From Enterococcus columbae (GTDB taxonomy: Bacteria > Bacillota > Bacilli > Lactobacillales > Enterococcaceae), in NCBI GenBank assembly GCA_020742395.1, contig DYWZ01000034.1, forward strand, positions 1-64,000: a DNA stretch of 64,000 nucleotides. The letters run 5' to 3'. The notes below the pieces were generated by a model. That model was given only the letters and a program-made list of their open reading frames with translations. It searched no databases and was not told the DNA's origin. This document shows, one piece after another, positions 39,873-50,503 of the stretch (the first letter of the stretch is position 1; each line of letters starts with the position of its first letter). A program made the position numbers and the translations under genes.

Positions 39873-40184
39873 ATGACACATCATCATCATGACCATGATC
39901 ACGATCATGAAGGACATGAACATATTACATTGGTAGATGACCAAGGAAATGAAACATTATATGAGATTCTTTTAACGATTGATGGTCAGGAAGAATTTGG
40001 TCGCAATTACGTGTTGTTATATCCTGCTGGTGTGCCAGAAGAGGAAGATGTTGAGCTACAAGCATATGCTTACATCGAAAATGAAGACGGTACTGAAGGC
40101 GAATTACAACAAATCGAAACTGAAGCTGAATGGGATATGATTGAAGAAGTCTTCAATACTTTCATGGCTGAAGAAGAAGAATAG
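39873..40184 (+). CDS. DUF1292 protein (YrzB-like) with His-rich N-terminus
   Basis: [35 protein letters not shown]; ireB-ruvX-DUF1292 gene order. Confidence 0.92.
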   Translation: MTHHHHDHDHDHEGHEHITLVDDQGNETLYEILLTIDGQEEFGRNYVLLYPAGVPEEEDVELQAYAYIENEDGTEGELQQIETEAEWDMIEEVFNTFMAEEEE

Positions 40185-40187
40185 TTT

Positions 40188-40227
40188 AACTAAGTGCTGA
40201 TATTTCAATATTATCAGCACTTTTAGT
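40188..40227 (+). terminator. Terminator after DUF1292 gene
   Basis: AAGTGCTGATATTTCAATATTATCAGCACTTTT. Confidence 0.82.
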
Positions 40228-40493
40228 TTGTTTTGAGAACATAAAAAGGGGCAAACAAGCTATTAAAACAGATTGATGCTGATATCTATTGAGATATTGG
40301 CATTTTTTATATGAAGCCTTCATTTAATGGCAGACTTATTAATGATATTTAGCAAAAATTAGGCATAAATTTACTGATCAATCATTCGTTTTAAAAAAAT
40401 CCTACACATATTAATTGAATAAATCGTTATAATTAATAACGAATTTATTGTTTTTTGTCGTTGTATACATCAAATAGAATGAAAGGAATTAAG

Positions 40494-41105
40494 ATGCAAA
40501 CAATTATTTTAGATTTATTAAATGATTATGGTTATGTAGCTATTTTTTTACTGATGATGATGGAAAATATTTTTCCGCCAATTCCTTCAGAAGTGATTTT
40601 AACCTTTGGTGGTTTTTTGAGTGTTTATGGTTCGTTGAATTTTTACTGGGTAATTATTTTTGCTACCTTAGGCGCTGTATTAGGTTCATTATGTCTTTAT
40701 GCAGTAGGTTTTCTGATTGGTAAAGACCGTTTAGAGCAAATCATTGATAGTAAGTTAGGACGTATTTTACATTTAAAACGTGAGGACGTTCAAAAAGCAG
40801 ATGATTGGTTTGCACGTTATGACTGGCAAGTGGTCTTTTTTGGTCGTTGTATCCCATTAGTTCGTAGTTTAATTTCCATTCCGGCTGGCTTAGCCAAAAT
40901 GAATGGCTATGTATTTATCTTACTTACAAGTCTTGGAACATTGATTTGGAATTGTATATTAATTACTTTAGGGAAAATGGCTGGAAATGCTTGGCAAGAT
41001 ATCTTGATTTATGTAGATTCTTATGCTCATTTAATACTTGGCGTACTCCTTATTATGGGCAGTATTGGTTTGCTATATTTTGTCAAAAAACGCTTTTTTA
41101 ATTAA
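40494..41105 (+). CDS. DedA family membrane protein
   Basis: MENIFPPIPSEVILTFGGF, FFGRCIPLVRSLISIPAGLAKM. Confidence 0.93.
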   Translation: MQTIILDLLNDYGYVAIFLLMMMENIFPPIPSEVILTFGGFLSVYGSLNFYWVIIFATLGAVLGSLCLYAVGFLIGKDRLEQIIDSKLGRILHLKREDVQKADDWFARYDWQVVFFGRCIPLVRSLISIPAGLAKMNGYVFILLTSLGTLIWNCILITLGKMAGNAWQDILIYVDSYAHLILGVLLIMGSIGLLYFVKKRFFN

Positions 41106-41245
41106 AATTTGTGCATTTAAACTATATTATTTAGGCAGATGATTCAAAAAACACATTTTATTTAAATTGTTCAGAAAATGTGCAGAAAATTATCTGCCTT
41201 TGGTGTATGATAGAAAGTAAAAGTGAATGTACAGGAGAGTTTTAA

Positions 41246-42127
41246 TTGAAGTATAAAGGAATGTTATATGCTTGTTTAGCTGCTACTTTTTGGGCTATTT
41301 CAGGTATTTCAGGTCAAATTTTAATGCAGGGTTATCATTTTAGCGCAAACTGGATTGTGGCAGCTCGAATGGTAGTTTCAGGTTTACTGCTTTTAATATT
41401 CAGTCAGAAAGTGAGTAAAAAAGCGAAAATATCTAGTCTTTTTTCACAACCATTGGTAGTATTACGCTTGGTTTTATTTGGTATTTTTGGCGTGTATGCG
41501 GTTCAAGCCGGCTTTTTTCAAACTATTGCTTTGAGTAATGCTTCATTTGCCACGATAATTCAATTTACCGGACCGATTTTTATTATTTTTTATGAGGCGT
41601 TTCGTCAGCGGCAATGGCCATCTTTTCAAACAATTCTTTTGTTAATTTTAACGTTTATTGGTATATTATTATTGGCAACTAAGGGAAATCTAAATCAATT
41701 AATTGTGCCTAAAATGGCTATTATCATGGGATTGATTGCTGCTTTAGCTGTTGCGGTATATAGTATTTTACCCTGTCAATTGATTATGGACTATGGTAGT
41801 TTGACAGTAGTTGGTTTAGGTATGTTAATTGGAGGACTTTTTGCGAATCTCATTCATCCAATCTGGCAAATTGATGGGATTTTTACGCTACATTCTTTTA
41901 TTCAGTTTTTAATTGTAGCTATTATTGGTACAGCCTTATCATTTTTTTGTTATTCACAAAGTTTACAATACATTACGCCATCTTTAGCCGGTATTTTAAC
42001 TGCTGTGGAACCATTACTTTCATTGGTTTTTTCGCTTATCATTTTTCATTTAGCCTTTGGCTGGATTGAATGGGTAGGGTTTCTTTTAGTCTTTTGCTCT
42101 ATTTTAATGATTCAAAGAAAATTGTAG
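41246..42127 (+). CDS. EamA/RhaT-family DMT transporter
   Basis: Ten-TM EamA repeat; TPSLAGILTAVEPLLSLVFS. Confidence 0.92.
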   Translation: MKYKGMLYACLAATFWAISGISGQILMQGYHFSANWIVAARMVVSGLLLLIFSQKVSKKAKISSLFSQPLVVLRLVLFGIFGVYAVQAGFFQTIALSNASFATIIQFTGPIFIIFYEAFRQRQWPSFQTILLLILTFIGILLLATKGNLNQLIVPKMAIIMGLIAALAVAVYSILPCQLIMDYGSLTVVGLGMLIGGLFANLIHPIWQIDGIFTLHSFIQFLIVAIIGTALSFFCYSQSLQYITPSLAGILTAVEPLLSLVFSLIIFHLAFGWIEWVGFLLVFCSILMIQRKL

Positions 42128-42137
42128 GTGAGAATAA

Positions 42138-42323
42138 TTGAGTTTTAAACGTTTTGTCCAACTTTTTGTTATTTATGTCATAGCTATATTATGCTGTGAA
42201 GCTTTGGTACAGTTTATCCCTGTCCATTCATTAGCTTTAAGATTAGCAATTTTTATTGTTGTTGGTTATATTGTTTTAACAATTCCGTTGACCATTTTAA
42301 CGTTAATGAAAAATAAAAAATAA
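42138..42323 (+). CDS. Small two-TM hypothetical protein
   Basis: 61 aa, TTG/alternative start after AGGTGAG. Confidence 0.6.
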   Translation: MSFKRFVQLFVIYVIAILCCEALVQFIPVHSLALRLAIFIVVGYIVLTIPLTILTLMKNKK

Positions 42324-42379
42324 AAATAGACCGATGAGAGCACAACAAATAGTGTTGGCTCTTAATCGGTCTATTTTTT
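42323..42379. terminator. Bidirectional terminator
   Basis: AAAATAGACCGATGAGAGC...GCTCTTAATCGGTCTATTTTTT. Confidence 0.87.
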
Positions 42380-42709
42380 ATTTAATTGATTGAAAAGATT
42401 TTTCTTGGTGTAATATTTAAAGCAAATATGAAAAACCCCAAATAACATTAATCCGAAGCCAAAATAGATATTCCCTTGCCAAATCAATAGGGTATTGCAC
42501 CAAGCAATGATGAATAGGACGGCAAAGAAAAAGCCAATTTGCAAACGAAGAATCATTTTTTGTGAAACCTTACTTAAAAAGTTAGTGGGATTTTTTTGAC
42601 TTCTAGCCCAAAGATTCACTGTAAGGATCACTAGACCAATACTAACAAATAATCCAAAGTAAACGGACAGCCAGAAAGTAAATGCTAGATTTAAAATACT
42701 AAGAATCAT
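42371..42709 (-). CDS. Small multi-TM hypothetical protein
   Basis: 112 aa hydrophobic ORF overlapping queH end. Confidence 0.65.
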   Translation of the reverse strand: MILSILNLAFTFWLSVYFGLFVSIGLVILTVNLWARSQKNPTNFLSKVSQKMILRLQIGFFFAVLFIIAWCNTLLIWQGNIYFGFGLMLFGVFHICFKYYTKKNLFNQLNKK

Positions 42710-43460
42710 GCGTGTTTAAAACCAACTTTCCATTTTCAGCTTCATAGGCCTTAATATATTCTTTGGCTTCTTCATTGACTTCTTTTAAATTGACGCCTTG
42801 TTGTTTAGCAGCAAAAATACAGCCACAATAGCATTGGCGAAAGACATCGTATTCTCTACACATTTCAATTGAGCGTTGGTAGCCTTGGTTTTTCTTAAAG
42901 TCACTTGGTAGATACTGGGTATTATAGATTTTTTGAATATCCATACCAATTTGATTAATCAGTTGACTATTTTTTTTCGGTGAAATCGTTAAGGCACTAC
43001 CAAAATAATCATAACCTAATTCTTGCGCTTTTTCGGCAACTAAATCTAAACGTAAATTAAAGCAAGCTTCACAACGTTTACCACCTTCAGGCTCTTTATG
43101 TAAGTCTTGTTTGACCATTAGTTGAATAAATTCATTAGGCTTATATTCATCAACGATTAAATCAACATGATTGCCCGTGTTAGCATTAAAATCTTCGATA
43201 AATTTCTTTTGAACTAACATACGACGAATATATTCACTTTCAGGATGAATATTAGAATTTGCAAAGAAAATCGTTACATCAGCATGCTGACATAGAAATT
43301 CTAAAGTATAAGTTGAACAAGGTGCACAACAGGAATGAAGCAAAATTCGAGGGCGTTCGTCATTTTTTTGCCATTCAATAATCATTTTTTGTAGTACACG
43401 ATCATAGTTGATTTTTTGATTTTTCATCTTTTCTAAGATGACTTCAGCATTTAACATCAT
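42699..43460 (-). CDS. queH: Epoxyqueuosine reductase QueH
   Basis: LLHSCCAPCSTYTLEFL, GGKRCEACFNLRLD, YCGCIFA Cys motifs (former DUF208). Confidence 0.94.
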   Translation of the reverse strand: MMLNAEVILEKMKNQKINYDRVLQKMIIEWQKNDERPRILLHSCCAPCSTYTLEFLCQHADVTIFFANSNIHPESEYIRRMLVQKKFIEDFNANTGNHVDLIVDEYKPNEFIQLMVKQDLHKEPEGGKRCEACFNLRLDLVAEKAQELGYDYFGSALTISPKKNSQLINQIGMDIQKIYNTQYLPSDFKKNQGYQRSIEMCREYDVFRQCYCGCIFAAKQQGVNLKEVNEEAKEYIKAYEAENGKLVLNTHDS

Positions 43461-43604
43461 TTTTCCCCCTTTGCTATTTTATTATACTAATAAAACGTCA
43501 AAGGAAAAGTGGTTTGCAAAGAAAACATCAAAAATTTTATGAAAATGATAAAAAAAGTAGTTGACAGTTAGAAAGACTACTTGTATACTGTGCTTAAATT
43601 AAAA

Positions 43605-43872
43605 ATAAATGAGTACTTTGATGAGAAGAGTAGCTTAATGAAATAGTTAAAGAGAATCCGGTTGGTGAGAAAGGATGCTAGGCAGTTAAGTGAAGATGAG
43701 CTCTGAGTTTCCAAATTGTTCACGCAGTTTGGACGGGAATGACCGTTATATCATCGGGTTTCACTAGGAACCTTTTGAGGTATAGTCTGTGAAGGCTATA
43801 TAAATTAGGGTGGTAACACGATTTTTCAGTCGTCCCTTTACTAATTCTTTGATTAGTAAAGGACGACTTTTT
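43605..43872 (+). promoter_or_regulatory. T-box riboswitch (probable Met specifier) upstream of metNIQ
   Basis: AGAGAATCCGGTTGGTGAGA stem I element, AGGGTGGTAACACG T-box sequence at ~43808, GTCGTCCCTTTACTAATT...ATTAGTAAAGGACGACTTTTTT terminator. Confidence 0.9.
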
Positions 43873-43899
43873 TATTTACTCAAAACAAAGGAGAAAGTC

Positions 43900-44919
43900 A
43901 TGATTGAATTAAAAAATGTAACTAAAACATTTGTTCCTCAGTCTTCAGGTGAAGAAGTCACAGCCGTAAAAAATGTTTCTCTTAAAATTGAAAAAGGTGA
44001 AATTTTTGGGATTGTCGGAGCATCTGGGGCAGGTAAATCAACCTTAGTTAGATGTATGAATTTACTGGAAGTACCTACTTCTGGTGAGGTATTGTTTGAA
44101 GGAACTGATTTAGTCAAACTTAGCCAAAAAGAATTACTAAAAAAACGCCAATCAATTTCAATGATTTTTCAAGGCTTTAACTTATTTAGCCAGCGTAGTG
44201 TCTTAAAAAATATTTGCTATCCATTAGAAATCGCTGGTGTGAAAAAAGCTGAGGCGATTCAAAAGGCTGAAACCTTACTTGAATTAGTTGGTTTGGCAGA
44301 TAAAGCGCAGGCCTATCCTTCACAGCTATCTGGCGGACAAAAGCAAAGAGTGGCCATTGCTCGTGCCTTAGCAACCGATCCAAAAGTGTTGTTATGCGAT
44401 GAGGCAACTAGTGCGTTAGATCCCAATACAACACTTTCTATCTTGAAATTATTACAAGAAGTTCGTGAAAAATTAGGTGTAACGGTGATTATTATCACTC
44501 ATGAAATGGAAGTAGTTCAAAGAATATGTGATAAAGTAGCGGTGATGAATCATGGTGAAGTTGTAGAAACAGGAACAACTGAACAAATTTTCTTAAATCC
44601 GCAATCACCGATTACACGCAAGATGTTATTAACTGAGGAAGCAACCGAACTCATTCCAAGCGATGGACCAATTTTAAGAATCAGTTTTGATGGCCAAGCC
44701 GCCTCATTACCATTAATTTCTAAATTGATTTTAGAATCGCAAGCGCCAATCAATATTTTAAAAGCTAATACAGAAGAAATTAAAGGCAGGGCATTTGGTC
44801 AAATGATTGTTCAATTGCCGGATAAAGAAGCGTTGGTTGAAAAAATCAAAGAAATTCTAGTTCGCGAAGGATTAGATTTTGAGGAAGGAAGTGCTTATCT
44901 TGGACGCAACGATGATTAA
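43900..44919 (+). CDS. metN: Methionine ABC transporter ATP-binding protein
   Basis: [30 protein letters not shown]-terminal NIL domain; start ATG 43900 after AAGGAG. Confidence 0.94.
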   Translation: MIELKNVTKTFVPQSSGEEVTAVKNVSLKIEKGEIFGIVGASGAGKSTLVRCMNLLEVPTSGEVLFEGTDLVKLSQKELLKKRQSISMIFQGFNLFSQRSVLKNICYPLEIAGVKKAEAIQKAETLLELVGLADKAQAYPSQLSGGQKQRVAIARALATDPKVLLCDEATSALDPNTTLSILKLLQEVREKLGVTVIIITHEMEVVQRICDKVAVMNHGEVVETGTTEQIFLNPQSPITRKMLLTEEATELIPSDGPILRISFDGQAASLPLISKLILESQAPINILKANTEEIKGRAFGQMIVQLPDKEALVEKIKEILVREGLDFEEGSAYLGRNDD

Positions 44920-45553
44920 TACGATTTGGACAGGGATTTGGGAAACTATATATATGGTTTTTTTCTCAATGTTAGTTACTTATATTTTTGGATTACCACT
45001 TGGAGTGATATTATTTGTCACAGATAAAGGTTCGCTCTATCCGAATCGTGTGATTAATCTCATTCTTGGCTTTTTAGTGAATGTATTTCGCTCAATTCCA
45101 TTTTTGATTTTGTTGGTTTTACTCTTACCGTTTACGCGTCTGGTTGTAGGTACAACTTTAGGTTCAACAGCAACTATCGTACCTTTAGTTGTTTCAGCCA
45201 TTCCATTTGTGGCACGTATGGTAGAATCTTCATTAAAAGAAGTGGATGAAGGAGTAATTGAAGCTGCGTTGTCAATGGGGTCAAATTGGTGGCAATTAAT
45301 TACTAAAGTATTGTTACCAGAAGCTAAACCGTCACTTTCAGTTGGTGCGGTGATTACCTCAGTAACTGTTTTAGGTTACTCAGCGATGGCTGGGTTCGTT
45401 GGCGGCGGTGGTCTTGGTACAATTGCGATTAACTATGGTTATTATCGTTATGATAACAATATAATGCTAATAACGGTGGCAGTCATTGTCATCATCGTCC
45501 AATTGATTCAGGTCGTTGGAATGAAACTTGTTGAAAAAATTGATAAAAGATAA
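44912..45553 (+). CDS. metI: Methionine ABC transporter permease (start uncertain)
   Basis: MetI family: FRSIPFLILLVLLLPFTR, GYSAMAGFVGGGGLGTIAINYGY. Confidence 0.93.
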   Translation: MINTIWTGIWETIYMVFFSMLVTYIFGLPLGVILFVTDKGSLYPNRVINLILGFLVNVFRSIPFLILLVLLLPFTRLVVGTTLGSTATIVPLVVSAIPFVARMVESSLKEVDEGVIEAALSMGSNWWQLITKVLLPEAKPSLSVGAVITSVTVLGYSAMAGFVGGGGLGTIAINYGYYRYDNNIMLITVAVIVIIVQLIQVVGMKLVEKIDKR

Positions 45554-45565
45554 GGGGAGAATAAA

Positions 45566-46408
45566 ATGAAAAAAAGTTTCAAAAAAATTACTCAAATTGT
45601 AGCACTTGGTTTAGTAGTTGTTGGTTTAGCTGCTTGTGGTGCCAAAAGTGATGATACAGCAAGCAAAGGTGGAGACAACAAAATAATCACTGTTGGTGCA
45701 AGTGCTGTTCCACATGCGGAGATTTTAGAACAAGCCAAAGATGATTTGAAAAAAGAAGGCTATACTTTAAAAGTGAAAGTTTTTAATGATTATATTATGC
45801 CAAATACAGCTTTAGAAGATAAGCAATTAGATGCCAACTATTTCCAAACACAACCATATTTAGATAAGTTTAATGAAGAAAAGGGCACACATATTGTTGG
45901 TGTAGGGAATGTTCACTTCGAACCACTAGGTATTTATCCTGGTAAAACTAAAACGTTAGAAGCCTTAAAAGATGGTGCAACAGTGGCTATCCCAAATGAT
46001 CCATCAAATGAAGCGCGTGCATTATTATTATTAGAAGATGCTGGTTTAATTAAATTAAAAGACGGTGCAGGAATTACTGCAACTGTTAAAGATATTAAAG
46101 ATAATCCAAAAAATTTAAATATTAAAGAAGTTGAAGCAGCGCAAACAGCACGTTCTTTACAAGATGTAGATATTGCAGTTGTGAATGGGAACTATGCGGT
46201 AGAAGCTAACTTAGATGTAAATAAAGATGCGTTACATGTAGAATCAGCTAAATCAGATGCAGCTAAAACTTATGCTAATATGATTTGTGTACGTGAAGGC
46301 GATGAAAATAATAAAGCAGTTAAAGCTTTAGTTAAAGTGTTACAAAGTGACGATATCAATAAATTCATTGATGAAAAATACAACGGTGCAGTTGTTGCTG
46401 TAAAATAA
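45566..46408 (+). CDS. metQ: Methionine-binding lipoprotein
   Basis: Lipobox LAACGAK, NlpA family sequence. Confidence 0.94.
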   Translation: MKKSFKKITQIVALGLVVVGLAACGAKSDDTASKGGDNKIITVGASAVPHAEILEQAKDDLKKEGYTLKVKVFNDYIMPNTALEDKQLDANYFQTQPYLDKFNEEKGTHIVGVGNVHFEPLGIYPGKTKTLEALKDGATVAIPNDPSNEARALLLLEDAGLIKLKDGAGITATVKDIKDNPKNLNIKEVEAAQTARSLQDVDIAVVNGNYAVEANLDVNKDALHVESAKSDAAKTYANMICVREGDENNKAVKALVKVLQSDDINKFIDEKYNGAVVAVK

Positions 46409-46420
46409 AAGAAAAGAAAC

Positions 46421-46463
46421 AAAGCTTAGTCATTCGATTATCTAGAATGACTAAGCTTTTTTA
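46421..46463 (+). terminator. Terminator of metNIQ
   Basis: AAAGCTTAGTCATTC...GAATGACTAAGCTTTTTT. Confidence 0.88.
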
Positions 46464-46634
46464 TTCATTAAAATTAATTAGCAAAAATGCTAGCTTTTTT
46501 ATTTGTCGCTATTTTTGTGTTAAAATAATCGACGGTAAGTATTTTATATTTGAATGTTTTCTATTATAATAGTAGAGAATTTGCAATGACGCTATCAATT
46601 AGGTTAAGTGTCATTTTAGGAGGAACTGATTTTA

Positions 46635-47072
46635 ATGTCTGATCAAAAGACAAGATATAAAGCTACCATTGATGGCCAAAATTATACGATTATTGGTCAT
46701 GAATCAAAAGTACATATGGATTTAGTCGTTCGTTTAGTGAATGAACAGTTAAATGAAATCAAGGCACTCTCACCACAGATTGATAGTGAACAAGCGGCAA
46801 TTTTAGCTTGTGTGAATGCAATTTCTGATCAGGTGAAAAAACAAGAACGCCTTTTAGACCTTGAAGCTGAAAATCGTGAATTACACCAGAAAACAATAAA
46901 ACTAGTTGAATTGGAAAATCGGATCAAACGTATTGAAGCAATCGAAAAAGAGGCTAAGGATATTTTAGAACGTACGGGACGTAGCGATGTAAAAATTGCC
47001 AATCATGTTGAAGCACAGCAAATATTAAATGAGGAAAGAAAACGAACGATTCAGGAAAAGGCGAACCAATAG
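46635..47072 (+). CDS. zapA: Cell division protein ZapA
   Basis: N-terminal ZapA domain (YKATIDGQNYTIIGHESKVHMDLVVRLVNEQLNEI), coiled coil; upstream of cvpA-mutS2. Confidence 0.9.
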   Translation: MSDQKTRYKATIDGQNYTIIGHESKVHMDLVVRLVNEQLNEIKALSPQIDSEQAAILACVNAISDQVKKQERLLDLEAENRELHQKTIKLVELENRIKRIEAIEKEAKDILERTGRSDVKIANHVEAQQILNEERKRTIQEKANQ

Positions 47073-47090
47073 GCGCAGGAAGGATAAGTA

Positions 47091-47636
47091 ATGATTAATG
47101 TCTTATTATTTTTCATGTTAATTTTTTCTTTTTACACAGGTGGTCGAAGAGGACTAGCTTATCAGTTAATCTACAGTGTAGGTTTTGTTTGTTCTTTTTT
47201 ATTAGCGATTGCATTTTATCAGCCTTTAGGTAAAAAATTAGAGCTTTTTATTCCATACATGTCGGTAACTGCTGATAGTAAGTTGGCTTTTTACAGTCAG
47301 GAAATGGCCTTGGATTTAGACAAGGCTTATTATGCTGCTGTTTCTTTTTTCATTGTTTTATTTATTGGTTGGATGATTACTAAGTTTGTTGCTATTTTTT
47401 TAATTCGTCTACGTATTGTTCGTTTAATTAAAGATTTAGATTGGTTACCAGCTGGTTTATTAAATATGGGAATCAGTTACACTTTTATTTGCTTATTCCT
47501 ATTTATTTTAAGCATGATTCCATTGGTAACAATTCAAAATTTATTTTTTGAACCAGATTTTGCTAGATTCATTGTTAAACACTCGCCTGTCTTATCGTCG
47601 TTATTTCACTATCTTTTATTAAAACCGTTAGGATAG
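47091..47636 (+). CDS. CvpA family protein
   Basis: Four-TM, YTGGRRGLAYQLIYSVGF; zapA-cvpA-mutS2 order. Confidence 0.9.
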   Translation: MINVLLFFMLIFSFYTGGRRGLAYQLIYSVGFVCSFLLAIAFYQPLGKKLELFIPYMSVTADSKLAFYSQEMALDLDKAYYAAVSFFIVLFIGWMITKFVAIFLIRLRIVRLIKDLDWLPAGLLNMGISYTFICLFLFILSMIPLVTIQNLFFEPDFARFIVKHSPVLSSLFHYLLLKPLG

Positions 47637-47734
47637 TTAGGAAAAGCTGTGCTTATTTTGTGAAGTAACAAAATAAAGTGTAGCTTTTTTGTCTTAAGAT
47701 AAGTTGCTTGCAAAGATAGAAAGTAGGGAACACA

Positions 47735-50101
47735 TTGAATAAAAGAATATTACAAACATTAGAATATCAACAAGTAAAAGATCAATTGGCAGATTTTGTA
47801 GTAACTGCTCAAGGAAAAGATATTTTAGCCAATCTGCGGCCAATTGATAAAATTGATAAATTAAAAAATTGGCTTGCCGAAACACAAGATGCGATAAAGG
47901 TATTGCGCTTAAGAGGTGGGATTCCCATTCCTCAGTTAGTAAATATCGCGCCGCATATGAAACGTATTGAGATTGGTGCTGATTTAAATGGTCTGGAATT
48001 GGCACAAGTTGCTAAAGTATTAACCACTACACAGGAATTAGTTCGCTTTTTTAGTGATTTAAACGATGCCGAAATTGAGTTTGAACGCTTATATCATTGG
48101 TCTGAGCAATTACAGCATTTACCAGAAATTACAAAAGAGTTGAAACAAGCGGTAGATGAAGATGGCTATATTTTAGATGATGCCTCAGAGGTCCTAAGAA
48201 GTATCCGTGGACAAATCAAAAAAAGTGAGCAAACCATTCGTGAGACTTTAGATGGCTTGATTCGAGGGAATAATGCTCGCTATTTAAGTGATACTTTGGT
48301 GACGATGAGAAATGATCGCTACGTTATTCCAGTTAAACAAGAATATCGCAATATTTTTGGTGGCGTTGTCCATGATCAAAGTGCTTCTGGTCAAACTTTA
48401 TTTATTGAACCACGACAAGTTGTCGAATTAAATAATCGCTTAAGACAACAACAAATTGCTGAACGAACTGAAATTGAACGAATTTTAGCTGAGCTTTCAG
48501 CACATTTAGCGCCGTTTAGACGAGAAATTAGTCATAATGCAACAGTAATCGGCTTTTTTGATTTTATGAACGCAAAAGCGAGTTATGCCAAATTGATGAA
48601 AGCGAATGTACCTACGATTAATGAACAACAACAAGTAATATTAAAAGCGGCCCGCCATCCTTTAATTGATCAGGAAAAAGTCGTGGCTAATGATATTATC
48701 ATTGGTCAAGAGTATCGAGCAGTTGTAATTACCGGCCCAAATACTGGGGGAAAAACCATCACCTTAAAAACCTTGGGAATTTTACAATTAATGGCTCAAT
48801 CTGGCTTACCAATTTTAGCAGCTGAAGAGAGTCAGGTTGGAGTTTTTAAAGAAATTTTTGCCGATATTGGTGATGAGCAATCTATTGAACAAAATTTGTC
48901 AACATTTTCATCACATATGACCAATATTGTTGATATTTTAAGAAGAGCAGATCATCAAAGTCTGATTTTGTTTGATGAATTAGGTGCAGGAACTGATCCG
49001 CAAGAAGGAGCGGCTTTAGCTATTGCAATTTTGGATGAAATGCATCGTCGTAAGGCCTATGTCATGGCAACAACCCATTATCCTGAATTGAAAGCCTATG
49101 GGTATAATCGTACCTCAACAATAAATGCTTCTATGGAATTTGATGTGGATACGTTAAGCCCAACATATCGTTTATTAATTGGAGTTCCAGGGCGTAGTAA
49201 TGCTTTTGAAATTTCAAAACGACTTGGTCTTGATACATCAATTATTGAGCAAGCCGTGCAAATTCTTGATGGTGAAAGCCAAGATTTAAATGAAATGATT
49301 GCTGATTTAGAGAATCGCCGTAAGATGACTGAAACAGAATATTTAGAGCTGCGGCACCATGTTGATGAAGCTGAAAAGTTACATCATGATTTAAAAGAAG
49401 CTTACAGCTACTTTTTTGAAGAAAGAGAGCAAGAATTAGCTAATGCTAGAAATCAGGCCAATGAATTAGTTGAAAAAGCTCAAGAAGAAGCGGAAAAAAT
49501 CATTGCCGATATTCGTAAACTCCAACTTTTACAAGGGCAAGGAAATATTAAAGAGCATCAATTAATTGAAGCGAAAAGTAAATTAGCCGATTTGCATCAA
49601 CCTGAAGAGCATTTGAAGAAAAATAAGGTCTTGCAAAAAGCCAAACAAAAGAAACAATTAAAAGTAGGCGATGAAGTGCTCGTTCAATCGTATGGTCAAC
49701 GCGGAACATTGCTACAAAAGGTTGGTAATCATCAATGGCAAGTTCAAATGGGTATTTTAAAAATGAATATTGATGAAAATCAATTACAAGTCGTAGCCCC
49801 AGTTGAAGAACCGGCTAAACGTGTGGTTCATACTGTTCGGACTAGTCAAGCATCACATGTCGCAACCCAACTTGATCTACGTGGCAAACGGTATGAGGAA
49901 GCATTGAATGAAGTCGATCAATATCTTGATGCAGCTATTTTAGCCGGCTATCCACAAGTAACCATTGTACACGGAAAAGGTACTGGTGCATTAAGACAAG
50001 GCATTACCCAGTATTTACAAAATCATCGGAGTGTTCAATCTTTTGCGTTTGCACCTGCCAATCAAGGAGGTAATGGGGCAACTATTGTAAAATTTAAATA
50101 A
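47735..50101 (+). CDS. mutS2: Endonuclease MutS2
   Basis: GPNTGGKTITLKTLG, DELGAGTDPQEGAAL, C-terminal Smr domain LDLRGKRYEEAL...IVHGKGTGALR. Confidence 0.96.
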   Translation: MNKRILQTLEYQQVKDQLADFVVTAQGKDILANLRPIDKIDKLKNWLAETQDAIKVLRLRGGIPIPQLVNIAPHMKRIEIGADLNGLELAQVAKVLTTTQELVRFFSDLNDAEIEFERLYHWSEQLQHLPEITKELKQAVDEDGYILDDASEVLRSIRGQIKKSEQTIRETLDGLIRGNNARYLSDTLVTMRNDRYVIPVKQEYRNIFGGVVHDQSASGQTLFIEPRQVVELNNRLRQQQIAERTEIERILAELSAHLAPFRREISHNATVIGFFDFMNAKASYAKLMKANVPTINEQQQVILKAARHPLIDQEKVVANDIIIGQEYRAVVITGPNTGGKTITLKTLGILQLMAQSGLPILAAEESQVGVFKEIFADIGDEQSIEQNLSTFSSHMTNIVDILRRADHQSLILFDELGAGTDPQEGAALAIAILDEMHRRKAYVMATTHYPELKAYGYNRTSTINASMEFDVDTLSPTYRLLIGVPGRSNAFEISKRLGLDTSIIEQAVQILDGESQDLNEMIADLENRRKMTETEYLELRHHVDEAEKLHHDLKEAYSYFFEEREQELANARNQANELVEKAQEEAEKIIADIRKLQLLQGQGNIKEHQLIEAKSKLADLHQPEEHLKKNKVLQKAKQKKQLKVGDEVLVQSYGQRGTLLQKVGNHQWQVQMGILKMNIDENQLQVVAPVEEPAKRVVHTVRTSQASHVATQLDLRGKRYEEALNEVDQYLDAAILAGYPQVTIVHGKGTGALRQGITQYLQNHRSVQSFAFAPANQGGNGATIVKFK

Positions 50102-50181
50102 ATACTTTAATTGGAGCGATTATTTTTGAAAAGTTTGCGGTTCGTGTTATAATACTTTACAGAATTATCGGAGGTGAGAAA

Positions 50182-50496
50182 ATGTCAAAAGAAATTACTG
50201 ATGCTACATTTTCAGAAGAAATAAGCGAAGGGTTAGTTTTAGTAGATTTTTGGGCACCTTGGTGTGGACCATGTCGAATGCAAGCACCAATTTTAGATCA
50301 GCTATCTCAACAATATGATGAAACTGAAATAAAAATTACTAAATTGAATGTAGATGAAAATCCAGATACAGCTGCTAAATTTAGTGTTATGAGTATTCCT
50401 ACATTAATTTTTTTTAAAGATGGAGAATTGGTTGAAAAACGTGTTGGCGTTCAACCTAAACCAGCTTTAGAAGAAATTATCAAAAAATTATCTTAA
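50182..50496 (+). CDS. trxA: Thioredoxin
   Basis: [16 protein letters not shown]. Confidence 0.97.
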   Translation: MSKEITDATFSEEISEGLVLVDFWAPWCGPCRMQAPILDQLSQQYDETEIKITKLNVDENPDTAAKFSVMSIPTLIFFKDGELVEKRVGVQPKPALEEIIKKLS

Positions 50497-50503
50497 AATT
50501 TTT

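Noticed and set aside
40273-40310. Second hairpin (TGCTGATATCTATTGAGATATTGGCATTTTTT) after the DUF1292 terminator as a small RNA
   Set aside because: Imperfect stem, no promoter recognised between the two hairpins; probably a backup or degenerate terminator.
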